NCBI GenBank assembly: GCA_030039005.1
Contig: JASHQT010000507.1
Coordinates: 1-22,142, forward strand
Direction of reading: 5' to 3'
Source of the DNA: Bryobacteraceae bacterium
GTDB lineage: Bacteria > Acidobacteriota > Terriglobia > Bryobacterales > Bryobacteraceae
DNA: 22,142 bases
Below the pieces are notes generated by a model, which was given only the letters and a program-made list of their open reading frames with translations, was not told where the DNA came from and searched no databases. Positions 8,308-15,329 of the stretch are shown here, one piece after another (position 1 is the stretch's first letter; every line of letters starts with the position of its first letter). A program made the translations under genes and the position numbers.

Positions 8308-10344
8308 ATGGAAAGAACCGACCTGGATCAGTGGCGAGGTAGGGAAGTCGCGCGCCTGCTGGCGCTCGTCGAAACGCAGCGCCGCTATTACCAGGAGATT
8401 GTCGCGTCCATTCCCGTGGGCCTGCTGGTTCTTTCCGCGGACCTGAGTATCCTGCTCGCAAACGGCGCTGCGCGCAGGATTTTCGGACTGCACACCGGCG
8501 AATCGCCGCGCCGGATGGACACCATTCTTCCGGCCGCGCTGCTCGATCGCGTTGAGGCAGTCTTGAAGACCGGCACGCACCAAATGGGCGTGCTGATCGA
8601 GGGCCGCGACCAGCGCCGGTTGCGGGTCGCGATCCTGTCGATTCGCGGTTGGGATGAGGAGGCTGCTGCCGAAGCGCTGATCAGCGTGGAAGATTTGACC
8701 GGCTTGGCGATGCATGAGCCAGGGGCCGCCGTGGCCGCAATCGAGGCGCCGATCGAAACAGCCATGGAGGCGGCGCCGCCGGCCGAAGCCCCGCCTCCCG
8801 CACTCGCTCCGCTCTTTTCCGCTCAGCAGCTCGTCGAAAACGTGAACGCTGTCCTGTGGGCCGTGGAAGTTCCGTCGATGAATTTCATCTTCGCCAGCCC
8901 CCAAGCGGAAAGATTGCTCGGATTCGCTCCAAACCACTGGACCAGCCATCCGTCGTTTTGGCTAGACCGCATCGCGGATTCCGATCGCGATTGGGTGGCG
9001 CAATCCTACGCGCGTGCCATCGAGAGCGGGGCGCCGCATTCGTGCGAGTTCCAGGCCATCACGGGGTCCGGAGCTACGGTGTGGCTGCGCGAATATGCGC
9101 GCCCGCTTCCCGCCGCCGACGGTGAACCGCGCTACTGGATCGGGCTTTCGGTGGATGTTACCGAGCGCCGCATGCTGGAGGATCAACTCGTGCAATCCGA
9201 GCGCGTGGAGGCGGTTTCGCGGCTGGCCAGTCGCATGGCGCACGACCTGAACAACATGCTCATGATCCTCACCGGCTACAGCGAAGAACTGCTGACTAGC
9301 CTGCCCGCGGGCAGCACGCTGCGCGCGGACGTGCAGGAGATCATGGCCGCCACGGATCGCATGACCGGGCTCACCACTCAATTGCTCTCGTTCGCGCGAA
9401 GGCAGCCCGGCGCGATGACCGAAATCGACCTCGAAGCCACGCTGGAAAGATTTGGCCCGCGCTGGAGTGCGCTCCTCGGCCGGCATATCGGCCTGGAGTT
9501 CCACATATCGGCCGAAGGCAGCCGCGTCCGCGTCGATACCGGACAGTTGGAACAGGTGATGACCGCGATCGTCGAGCGGGCGCGTCAAGGCATGCACCCC
9601 GGCGAAAAGATCCAAATCGAAACCTCGCATTTGAGCGTCAGCGAGGATTTGCGCCGTGTTGGCGCGCCTTTGCGGCGCCGCGATTACGCGGTGGTTTCGG
9701 TGGTTTCTCCGGGGCCACCGCTCGATGCCGATGCGAAGATCGCGCTGTTTGAATGCTCCTTGCCCGGCAAAGAGCCTTGGGACGATATAGCGGCTACTCT
9801 GTCGCGCGCCTATGGAATCCTGCGGCATTGGGGAGGCGATGTTTCGGTTTCGAGCGCGCGCGCGGGCCTTACCTTCCGCGTGTTTCTTCCCCGCCTGGAA
9901 CCGTCGCCGCGCGAAACCGCGGTAGAGGCTCCCGCCGCGGTAGAAGCGCCGCCTGCCGCGCCGGAACCGCCCACGCCGCTCGCCACTATCTTAGTCGTGG
10001 AAGACGAAGCCGGCATTCGCGCGCTGGTTCGCAAGATTCTGCGGCGGCAAGGCTACGAAGTGCTGGAAGCCGCCAACGGAGGGGAAGCGCTCGCGCTGTG
10101 CCGCGAAAACGGGCGCCGTGTAGACCTGCTAATCACGGATTTGCTGATGCCGCAAATGGGCGGCCGCGAGTTGGTGGAGCGCCTCAAAACTCAGGGTCAC
10201 GAAATGAAAGTGCTCTACGTTTCCGGCTATACCGATGACGCCACGGTCTACTCCGGCGATCTTCCGCCGGGAACGGCCTTCCTACAGAAGCCGTTCACGC
10301 TCGGATCTCTACTGGATAAAGTGAAAGAAGTGCTCGCGAAGTAA
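8308..10344 (+). CDS. PAS-PAS hybrid histidine kinase-like protein with degenerate ATPase domain and intact receiver
   Basis: A 678-aa soluble protein. A first PAS-like domain lies at about 28-130, a Pro/Ala/Glu-rich linker at about 137-168, and a second PAS at about 171-290. The HisKA helix pair at 298-365 has MAHDLNN and the candidate phospho-acceptor His312. The HATPase region (about 395-530) keeps its overall fold pattern but loses key residues: the N-box Asn positions read TAIVERARQGM (419-429), the G1 DxGxG reads SPGPP (467-471), the F box FFTTK is absent and the G2 GTGLGL reads DDIAATL. The C-terminal receiver (560-678) looks intact with E565/D566, D611, S639 and K661. It may be unable to bind ATP and act as a phosphatase, scaffold or phosphate sink. 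No strong ribosome site precedes ATG 8308. Confidence 0.9.
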   Translation: MERTDLDQWRGREVARLLALVETQRRYYQEIVASIPVGLLVLSADLSILLANGAARRIFGLHTGESPRRMDTILPAALLDRVEAVLKTGTHQMGVLIEGRDQRRLRVAILSIRGWDEEAAAEALISVEDLTGLAMHEPGAAVAAIEAPIETAMEAAPPAEAPPPALAPLFSAQQLVENVNAVLWAVEVPSMNFIFASPQAERLLGFAPNHWTSHPSFWLDRIADSDRDWVAQSYARAIESGAPHSCEFQAITGSGATVWLREYARPLPAADGEPRYWIGLSVDVTERRMLEDQLVQSERVEAVSRLASRMAHDLNNMLMILTGYSEELLTSLPAGSTLRADVQEIMAATDRMTGLTTQLLSFARRQPGAMTEIDLEATLERFGPRWSALLGRHIGLEFHISAEGSRVRVDTGQLEQVMTAIVERARQGMHPGEKIQIETSHLSVSEDLRRVGAPLRRRDYAVVSVVSPGPPLDADAKIALFECSLPGKEPWDDIAATLSRAYGILRHWGGDVSVSSARAGLTFRVFLPRLEPSPRETAVEAPAAVEAPPAAPEPPTPLATILVVEDEAGIRALVRKILRRQGYEVLEAANGGEALALCRENGRRVDLLITDLLMPQMGGRELVERLKTQGHEMKVLYVSGYTDDATVYSGDLPPGTAFLQKPFTLGSLLDKVKEVLAK

Positions 10345-10375
10345 CTCACTCGCGGGACATCGCGCTGTAGCCGTG

Positions 10376-10397
10376 CGGCGGTATGCTAATTCCGCCG
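10376..10397. terminator. Weak stem-loop between convergent genes
   Basis: CGGCGG (10376-10381) and CCGCCG (10392-10397) can pair over a 10-nt AT-rich loop in the short gap between the hybrid kinase and the convergent secreted-protein gene. The stem covers the latter's stop codon at 10386-10388 and has no T tract on either side. It could be a bidirectional terminator but the evidence is thin. Confidence 0.3.
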
Positions 10398-11069
10398 TAA
10401 ATCGGCATGGCGAATATCGCCAAAGCGTGGATCGATCGAACAGGAGAACGAGAATCGGCTGGTTTCCAAACCGCGTTTACCAGTCACGACCCCGCTGATC
10501 CGGGCGTGCGGTCCAGGGTAAGGATCAGACCCAGGGCGTCCAAATGACAGAGATCGATAACCTTGACGGTGCAGCCGATCACTCACGACATCCTGGCATC
10601 TCTGGGTTGCCTGCCAAACTCCACCATGCGGGCCCTGGTTGTAAGGCGGCAAAGCAGGTCCCCAAGCCGGGCCTCCCGGGCTCCACGCCAGTTCTATGGA
10701 GTACCATCCGCGGCCGCGTTGGGGATCGCTCATGTGAATTAATGCGGTGCCCCCATTGCTGCTCGGATCTTTCAGCAGCCGCACGGGACCCCGACCATTC
10801 ACCCGGGCGAGCCGGAAATCTCGGGGCATTCGTGGGAGCGGTACATTACAATCGAAGCGTTGCCAAAACGCCGGTTGCCCGCCCAGTGTGCGGAGGTTTC
10901 CCGTATCGCCAAAGATTTCCAGTTCAGCGGCGTGGTCTACGTTGACTTCGATCCGGCATCTGGGGGAACCGCCGCCGCCCGTTATATTGGCGCGGCGGGA
11001 GCCGGTATTCGCTTGCAGCGGATAAAACAGAAGCAGCAGAATTGCTGGGCGCAGAAATGTTGTGGTCAC
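10386..11069 (-). CDS. Secreted protein of unknown function
   Basis: A 227-aa protein with an N-terminal signal peptide (a core of LRPAILLLLFYPLQA) and a Gly-rich start of the mature chain. The mature part has four Cys (CRIEVNVD, RFDCNVP, QRCQDVV, FSFSCSID), which may form two disulphides. It ends with an F-x-FSCSIDPRFGDIRHADLRR pattern that I associate with uncharacterised extracytoplasmic Acidobacteriota proteins. The start chosen is GTG at 11069: it has GAGGAA 7 nt upstream and puts the signal peptide at the N terminus. The frame stays open to 11159, but those 30 residues would mask the signal. It is divergent from the M50 protease gene and convergent with the hybrid kinase. No enzymatic motif is seen. 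Confidence 0.68.
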   Translation of the reverse strand: MTTTFLRPAILLLLFYPLQANTGSRRANITGGGGSPRCRIEVNVDHAAELEIFGDTGNLRTLGGQPAFWQRFDCNVPLPRMPRDFRLARVNGRGPVRLLKDPSSNGGTALIHMSDPQRGRGWYSIELAWSPGGPAWGPALPPYNQGPHGGVWQATQRCQDVVSDRLHRQGYRSLSFGRPGSDPYPGPHARISGVVTGKRGLETSRFSFSCSIDPRFGDIRHADLRRN

Positions 11070-11395
11070 GTCGGTTCCTCGAAAAGGTTGATTTATCTCC
11101 GTCTTGCTGTGACGGTTCCGCTGACGCGAAGCCGTCGCACTCCGGTGATGAAGCGGCAATCAGGATTCCAAAAAGCCTTGCGGCGCCACGCGCTTCTAAA
11201 TCCGCGTATTCGTTACGAAATCCGCGTGCAGATCGCGAGCAAGAGAATGTCTGCCGCCCCAGGAGATCGGCTCTGCGACGCAACCCTACGACACCCCCCG
11301 CGCGAACGTTGCGTGTGGATGGCGCCAAACTGACGGGATTCCTTAGCATTCGTGGGTGGCGCTTGGCTTGCGATCAATCGATCGCGGAGGACCCT
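11070..11395. other. Divergent intergenic region, 326 bp
   Basis: This lies between the secreted-protein gene and the M50 protease gene. Frames on both strands are partly open, but none has a start with a ribosome site and none resembles a known protein, so I treat them as chance in GC-rich DNA. The only regulatory signal I can support is the sigma-54-like element at 11357-11371 and the GGAGG at 11386-11390 before the protease ATG. Confidence 0.5.
11357..11371 (+). promoter_or_regulatory. Candidate sigma-54 promoter upstream of the M50 protease gene
   Basis: TGGC at 11357-11360 and TTGC at 11368-11371 reproduce the -24/-12 pattern with the required 10 nt between GG and GC (consensus TGGCAC-N5-TTGC). 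Transcription would start near 11383, giving a short leader with the ribosome site at 11386-11390. The consensus A after TGGC is G here. A sigma-54 activator is encoded at 15330-16436. GG-N10-GC occurs often by chance in GC-rich DNA, so this is suggestive only. Confidence 0.45.
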
Positions 11396-12511
11396 ATGAA
11401 ATGGTCGTGGAAGGTTGGACAGTTTGCGGGAATCGAGTTTCGAGTCCACACGACATTCCTGCTTTTGCTCATTTGGTTCGCCGCGAACTACTGGATCGTG
11501 GCGGGGAGCGTTCGCACGATGCTGGCTGGCATGGTCTTTATCCTGGCGCTGTTCGCATGCATCGTGCTGCACGAAATGGGGCACGCGCTGGCCGCCCGGC
11601 GGTATGGAATCAAAACCAAGGACATCACGCTGCTGCCAATTGGCGGAATTGCCCGGCTGGAACGCATGCCGGAGGAGCCAGGTCAGGAGCTGTTGATTGC
11701 TCTGGCCGGCCCGGCCGTCAACGCGATCATCGCGATTGTGCTCTATGGGTGGCTCATCGCCGAACACCAGTGGGAGTCATTTAGCCATTTAGGGCTTGCG
11801 GCGGGCCCGTTCGTCGAGCGACTTTGGGCGGCGAACGGGTGGCTCATATTATTCAATCTCATCCCTGCTTTTCCAATGGATGGCGGCCGAGTACTGCGCG
11901 CACTGCTGGCTGCGCGTACCAGCTATGGGAAGGCCACTCAGAGCGCCGCACGCGTGGGGCAGGGTATTGCGGTAATTTTCTGCATCATTGGGCTATTCGC
12001 GAATCCGATGTGGATTGTGATCGGCGTCTTCGTTTGGCTGGCGGCGACGCAGGAAGCAGCGTCTGTCCTGACGAAATCCGCCCTTACGGGTACGCCGGCA
12101 TTCGCGGCGATGCTTACGAAATTCGAGACCTTACAATCCCACGATCGATTGTCGGAGGCCGTGTACCGCACGCTTCAGGGGACGCAGCACGATCTTCCGG
12201 TACTGGAGCACGACCGCGTGGTCGGAATGTTAACGCGGGCCGATTTGTTGGCCGCCCTAGCCAAGTATGGCCCCGACCGGGAGGTGAAGTTTGTGATGCG
12301 GCGTGAATTTCCGGTTGCGGACGCGGTTGAAAAGCTGGATCGTGTGATCGGCCGGCTGCAGCCCGGCAATCAGGATGCGGTTGCGGTTTTTCGCGAAAAT
12401 CGTCTGGTTGGGCTCATCACAACGGAGAAGCTGAATGAATACCTGTTGATTCGCACTTTACTCGAGAAGCACGGCTTTCCAGCTCCGAGCGATCCACCGA
12501 TCGCCGCCTAG
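11396..12511 (+). CDS. Site-2 protease (M50 family) with C-terminal CBS domains
   Basis: A 371-aa intramembrane metalloprotease of the SpoIVFB/Rip3-like type. The zinc motif HEMGH is at residues 59-63 within a membrane helix, and the third ligand region NLIPAFPMDGG has Asp162. About five or six membrane spans reach to about residue 225. A CBS pair follows (about 240-352: DLPVLEHDRVVGMLTRADLL and AVAVFRENRLVGLITTEKL), which in this class senses nucleotides or other ligands and gates cleavage. Such proteases cut anti-sigma factors or other membrane-bound regulators; the substrate is unknown. ATG 11396 has GGAGG 5 nt upstream. The sensor kinase gene starts 27 nt after the stop, so the two are probably co-transcribed. 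Confidence 0.93.
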   Translation: MKWSWKVGQFAGIEFRVHTTFLLLLIWFAANYWIVAGSVRTMLAGMVFILALFACIVLHEMGHALAARRYGIKTKDITLLPIGGIARLERMPEEPGQELLIALAGPAVNAIIAIVLYGWLIAEHQWESFSHLGLAAGPFVERLWAANGWLILFNLIPAFPMDGGRVLRALLAARTSYGKATQSAARVGQGIAVIFCIIGLFANPMWIVIGVFVWLAATQEAASVLTKSALTGTPAFAAMLTKFETLQSHDRLSEAVYRTLQGTQHDLPVLEHDRVVGMLTRADLLAALAKYGPDREVKFVMRREFPVADAVEKLDRVIGRLQPGNQDAVAVFRENRLVGLITTEKLNEYLLIRTLLEKHGFPAPSDPPIAA

Positions 12512-12538
12512 CAAAAAGATTCGAGGGAGGTACGGGGA

Positions 12539-13792
12539 ATGGCGTTTCAACACAGCGCCACCGGGTATCCTTTTAGAGAAGCGCGTTTCGAGCTTCGCAT
12601 GACTACCAAGCTAAGGACGACAGCGCAACGGCTACCTTTCGGTATTGCTCTGGCGGTTGTCTTGATCGGCGCCGCGCTAGGGCTCACACTCCTTTTGCAC
12701 AATAGCGTCTCTTTGACCGGCTATATCTTTTTCTACGCAGGAGTGGTAGCTGCGAGTTGGTATGGCGGCAAGTGGTCCGGCGCGGTGGCGGTGATTCTGA
12801 GTACCTTGGCGGTTGAATATTTCTTCATTCCCCCGGTCCATTCGTTCGGGGTGCGCAGAGAGTCTCTGCCCATTTTCGTGGAGTTTTCGATTACGTCAGC
12901 AGTGATTGCCTGGTTTAGCGCTTGGCGCAAAGAAGCGGAGGACGCGCTGCAACGGGCGCGCGACGAGCTTCAGATCCGGGTTGATGAGCGCACAGCGGAA
13001 CTTCGAACGACCAATGAACAGTTGATCGCCGAGATGGCCGAGCGCAGGCGCGCGGAGGAGGCCTATTATGAAGCGCAGGCCGAACTGTCGCGGGTCAGCC
13101 GGATGAGCGCCTTAGGCACTTTGGCTGCCTCGATATCGCATGAGGTGAATCAACCCTTAGCCGCGGTCGTCACCAATGCCGATGCCTGCGCGATCTGGCT
13201 GGCGAATGAGCCTCCGAATCTCCAAGAAGCGCGGGCGGCGGTGGACTCGATCGCTCGTGAAGGAACGCGCGCCAGTGAAGTTGTCCGGCGGATTCGCGCC
13301 ATGTTCACGAAGGCGGCGCCGGAAAAAACCAATGTGGATCTGAACGAACTCATTAGCGAGGTCGTGGCGCTGGTGCAAACGGAGATCGTGAAGCACGATA
13401 TTGCTCTCTCGACCGAATTGACGCGGGAGCTGCCGGCCGTCCGCGCGGACCGCGTTCAACTGCAGCAAGTGGTTGTAAACTTGGTTCAGAACGGAATTGA
13501 AGCGATGAGCAGCATTACAGACCGGCCGCGCAACCTTGTCATCCGGTCGGCAATGGGCTCCGAGGGTGAGGTGCTCATCTCGGTGCGGGACTCGGGCGCG
13601 GGAATCGATGCCAACGATCAGAAGCGCATCTTCCATCCCTTCTTCACGACCAAGTCTCAGGGGATGGGCATGGGATTATCGATTTGTCAGTCCATCATTG
13701 AGGCGCACGGCGGCCGTTTGTGGGCGACCAATAACCACGATCACGGTGCGACGTTGCAATTTACGCTGCCAACCGGCGCCCCAACGAAGTGA
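12539..13792 (+). CDS. Membrane sensor histidine kinase with DUF4118 (KdpD-like) domain
   Basis: A 417-aa kinase. Three or four membrane spans at about 32-128 form a KdpD-like DUF4118 sensor region (VVAASWYGGKWSGAVAVILSTLAVEYFF). A coiled coil (about 130-185) leads to the HisKA helix with ISHEVNQPLAAVV, phospho-acceptor His201, the FixL/DctB subtype. The ATPase domain is intact: N box VVVNLVQNGIEAM (Asn314/Asn318), G1 DSGAGID (351-357), F box HPFFTTK and G2 GMGMGL (375-380). ATG 12539 has GGGAGG 8 nt upstream; an in-frame ATG at 12599 is a weaker alternative. Its stop overlaps the start of the FixJ-like regulator, so that protein is the likely partner. It lies 27 nt after the M50 protease gene. 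Confidence 0.94.
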   Translation: MAFQHSATGYPFREARFELRMTTKLRTTAQRLPFGIALAVVLIGAALGLTLLLHNSVSLTGYIFFYAGVVAASWYGGKWSGAVAVILSTLAVEYFFIPPVHSFGVRRESLPIFVEFSITSAVIAWFSAWRKEAEDALQRARDELQIRVDERTAELRTTNEQLIAEMAERRRAEEAYYEAQAELSRVSRMSALGTLAASISHEVNQPLAAVVTNADACAIWLANEPPNLQEARAAVDSIAREGTRASEVVRRIRAMFTKAAPEKTNVDLNELISEVVALVQTEIVKHDIALSTELTRELPAVRADRVQLQQVVVNLVQNGIEAMSSITDRPRNLVIRSAMGSEGEVLISVRDSGAGIDANDQKRIFHPFFTTKSQGMGMGLSICQSIIEAHGGRLWATNNHDHGATLQFTLPTGAPTK

Positions 13793-14418
13793 TGAAGGAT
13801 TCCCCGCCCACCGTCTTTGTCGTGGATGACGACGAGGCGGTGCGCGAAGCCATCCGGAAACTAATTCTTTCCATCGGCCTGCGGGCGGAGACGTTCGGGA
13901 CGACACGCGAGTTTATCAGAGGCAAACGCCCTGACGGTCCCGCCTGCCTGGTACTGGACGTTCGGCTGCCGGACGTCAGCGGACTCGAATTCCAGCGGGA
14001 ATTGGCCGCCGCGGGCATCGAGATTCCAATCATTTTTATCACCGGGCATGGCGACATCCCGATGAGCGTACGCGCCATGAAGGCCGGCGCGGTAGAGTTC
14101 CTCACGAAACCATTTCGCGGCCAGGAACTGCTGGATGCGATCCAGGAAGCAATCGCGCGAGATCGCGCGGCCGCGGGGAAGCGCGCTCGGCTCGCCGAAA
14201 TCAAAGCTCTGCACGATTCCCTGACCGCGCGCGAAAAGGAGGTAATGGCTTTGGTGGTTCGGGGAATGCTGAACAAGCAGATCGCCGCCGAGTTGGGCAC
14301 GAGCGAATTAACCATTAAAACGCACCGCGGCCGCGTGATGGAAAAGATGAGGGCGGACTCGGTAGCCGACCTGGTACGAATGTCCGAGAGCCTTAGACCT
14401 TCCGATACAACCGAATAG
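13792..14418 (+). CDS. FixJ/TodT-like response regulator (REC-LuxR HTH)
   Basis: A 208-aa two-domain regulator. In the receiver, the acidic pocket is VVDDDE (Asp12-Asp14), the phospho-acceptor is Asp56 in LVLDVRLP, the switch Thr is Thr84 and the conserved Lys is Lys106. The C-terminal LuxR-type helix-turn-helix has LTAREKEVMALVVRGMLNKQ and ELTIKTHRGRVMEKM. It should accept phosphate from the kinase encoded directly upstream and bind DNA as a dimer. ATG 13792 overlaps the kinase stop by one base (TGATG); a GTG at 13789 in the same frame is possible and adds one residue. A palindrome just after the gene (14421-14440) may be a binding site for it or an RNA hairpin. Confidence 0.94.
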   Translation: MKDSPPTVFVVDDDEAVREAIRKLILSIGLRAETFGTTREFIRGKRPDGPACLVLDVRLPDVSGLEFQRELAAAGIEIPIIFITGHGDIPMSVRAMKAGAVEFLTKPFRGQELLDAIQEAIARDRAAAGKRARLAEIKALHDSLTAREKEVMALVVRGMLNKQIAAELGTSELTIKTHRGRVMEKMRADSVADLVRMSESLRPSDTTE

Positions 14419-14420
14419 CT

Positions 14421-14440
14421 CATCCTACAAAGGTAGGATG
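14421..14440. repeat. Perfect inverted repeat between FixJ-like regulator and single receiver
   Basis: CATCCTAC (14421-14428) and GTAGGATG (14433-14440) are exact reverse complements around a 4-nt loop, starting 3 nt after the stop codon. As RNA it gives a compact hairpin, without a T tract. As DNA it could be a dimer operator. A related CCTAC/GTAGG repeat lies after the next gene at 15003-15019. Confidence 0.6.
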
Positions 14441-14475
14441 CGTTTAGTCATCGGGAATCCTTATGATAAAGCCAG

Positions 14476-14871
14476 ATGACCGCCGCTGACTCCATTACAG
14501 CGAAACTGGCTCCGCACCGCGTTTCCATTGTCGATGACGATGAGCCCGTGCGCGAGGCGCTCAAGAATCTCATGCGGTCGGCGCGCTTTGACGTGGAAGC
14601 TTTTGGATCAGCCGAGGAATTTCTGAAATCCGAGCGTCTGCAGCAAACCGAATGTCTGATTCTGGACCTGTACCTGCCGGGCATGAATGGGTTCGATCTG
14701 CAAGAGCGCTTGAATGGGGAGCACCGCCGGATTCCGGTGATCTTCATTACGGCGCATGCCGACGAGACGCTACGCCAGCGCGCTTTGCGGGGTGGAGCGG
14801 TCGCACTGCTCGGCAAGCCTGTTCGCCGTGAACCTTTGTTCAAGGCAATCCACTCCGCGATTCAGTCCTGA
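14476..14871 (+). CDS. Single-domain response regulator (REC only)
   Basis: A 131-aa stand-alone receiver. The acidic pocket is SIVDDDE (Asp20-Asp22), the phospho-acceptor is Asp64 in LILDLYLPG, the switch Thr is Thr92 in FITAHAD and the conserved Lys is Lys114 in LGKPV. It is closest to FixJ-type receivers but ends after the REC fold, with no output domain and no adjacent frame encoding one. Such proteins act as phosphate sinks, relay intermediates or allosteric partners. It lies 57 nt after the FixJ-like gene, beyond a hairpin. The ATG at 14476 lacks a clear ribosome site; a nine-codon frame beginning at 14463 overlaps its start and could affect initiation. The sigma-54 activator downstream lacks a receiver of its own. 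Confidence 0.9.
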   Translation: MTAADSITAKLAPHRVSIVDDDEPVREALKNLMRSARFDVEAFGSAEEFLKSERLQQTECLILDLYLPGMNGFDLQERLNGEHRRIPVIFITAHADETLRQRALRGGAVALLGKPVRREPLFKAIHSAIQS

Positions 14872-14962
14872 TCGCGCAATCGATTCGCTGGCTGCGAGTC
14901 CATTGTCCCTGCCTTGGCGCGAATTCCCCGAAGGAGTTATGCCCGAATAGGAGGAAATGAGT

Positions 14963-15007
14963 ATGTGCAGCACGTTGCAGCGAAAGGGTTTCCAAAAAAG
15001 CGAGTAG
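14963..15007 (+). CDS. Possible 14-aa leader peptide
   Basis: ATG at 14963 lies 8 nt after a perfect AGGAGG (14949-14954) and opens a frame MCSTLQRKGFQKSE that stops at 15007. An in-frame ATG at 14957 is too close to the ribosome site. The stop codon sits in the left arm of the repeat at 15003-15019, an arrangement that can couple translation to RNA folding. So short a frame can arise by chance; the ribosome site is the only real evidence. Confidence 0.25.
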   Translation: MCSTLQRKGFQKSE

Positions 15008-15019
15008 GCTTCTCCTACT
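15003..15019. repeat. Short inverted repeat AGTAGG-N5-CCTACT
   Basis: A 6-bp perfect inverted repeat around a 5-nt loop. Its arms share the GTAGG/CCTAC core with the repeat at 14421-14440 but in the opposite order, so the two flank the single-receiver gene. It could be a regulator site or an RNA hairpin; there is no T tract. Confidence 0.4.
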
Positions 15020-15157
15020 AAGAGAGGATATTTTCGGCGCTGGAAAGGTCCTATGATCTTCTCATGTGGAGGCCACTCGAAAGCACGCACCGCTCGACCG
15101 GAGAGGAAAACGGCGGGCTATTAGATGTGCACCCCTTAGGCTTCTGCGTAGATGATG

Positions 15158-15222
15158 GCCAGCGATCGGGTGAATGCGCACGCAGGCCGGCATGGTTTGC
15201 GGATCTGTCCCCGATCGCTGGC
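15158..15222. repeat. 13-bp perfect inverted repeat with 39-nt loop
   Basis: GCCAGCGATCGGG (15158-15170) pairs exactly with CCCGATCGCTGGC (15210-15222). The loop is 39 nt. The structure lies about 110 nt before the sigma-54 activator start, so it would be in that gene's leader if transcription starts upstream. It has no T tract. A structured leader, a pair of regulator sites or the ends of a tiny mobile remnant are all possible. Confidence 0.6.
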
Positions 15223-15329
15223 GTGGTCGCGGACCCAACGCGTTACTCGTTCTCAGCGCGATGGTTCAAGCAGTAGGAAGTCGACCCGCAAAGTAGAAGA
15301 ACAATTACATTGGATTGGAGCATACCACG

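Larger units (their letters stand above)
14872..15329. other. 458-bp non-coding region with structured repeats
   Basis: No convincing gene is seen. The region holds a 14- to 16-codon frame with a strong ribosome site (14957-15007), a short AGTAGG/CCTACT inverted repeat (15003-15019) and a 13-bp perfect inverted repeat with a 39-nt loop (15158-15222). It probably contains the promoter and leader of the sigma-54 activator gene. I found no sigma-54 -24/-12 match, and only a lone TATGAT (15052-15057) as a possible -10 box with no good -35. Confidence 0.5.

Noticed and set aside
15064..15276. 70-codon plus-strand frame in the non-coding region before the sigma-54 activator
   Set aside because: No ribosome site, unusual composition, and it runs through the 13-bp inverted repeat.
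14872..15329. Sigma-54 promoter for the activator gene itself
   Set aside because: No GG-N10-GC with TGG and TTGC flanks was found in the region.
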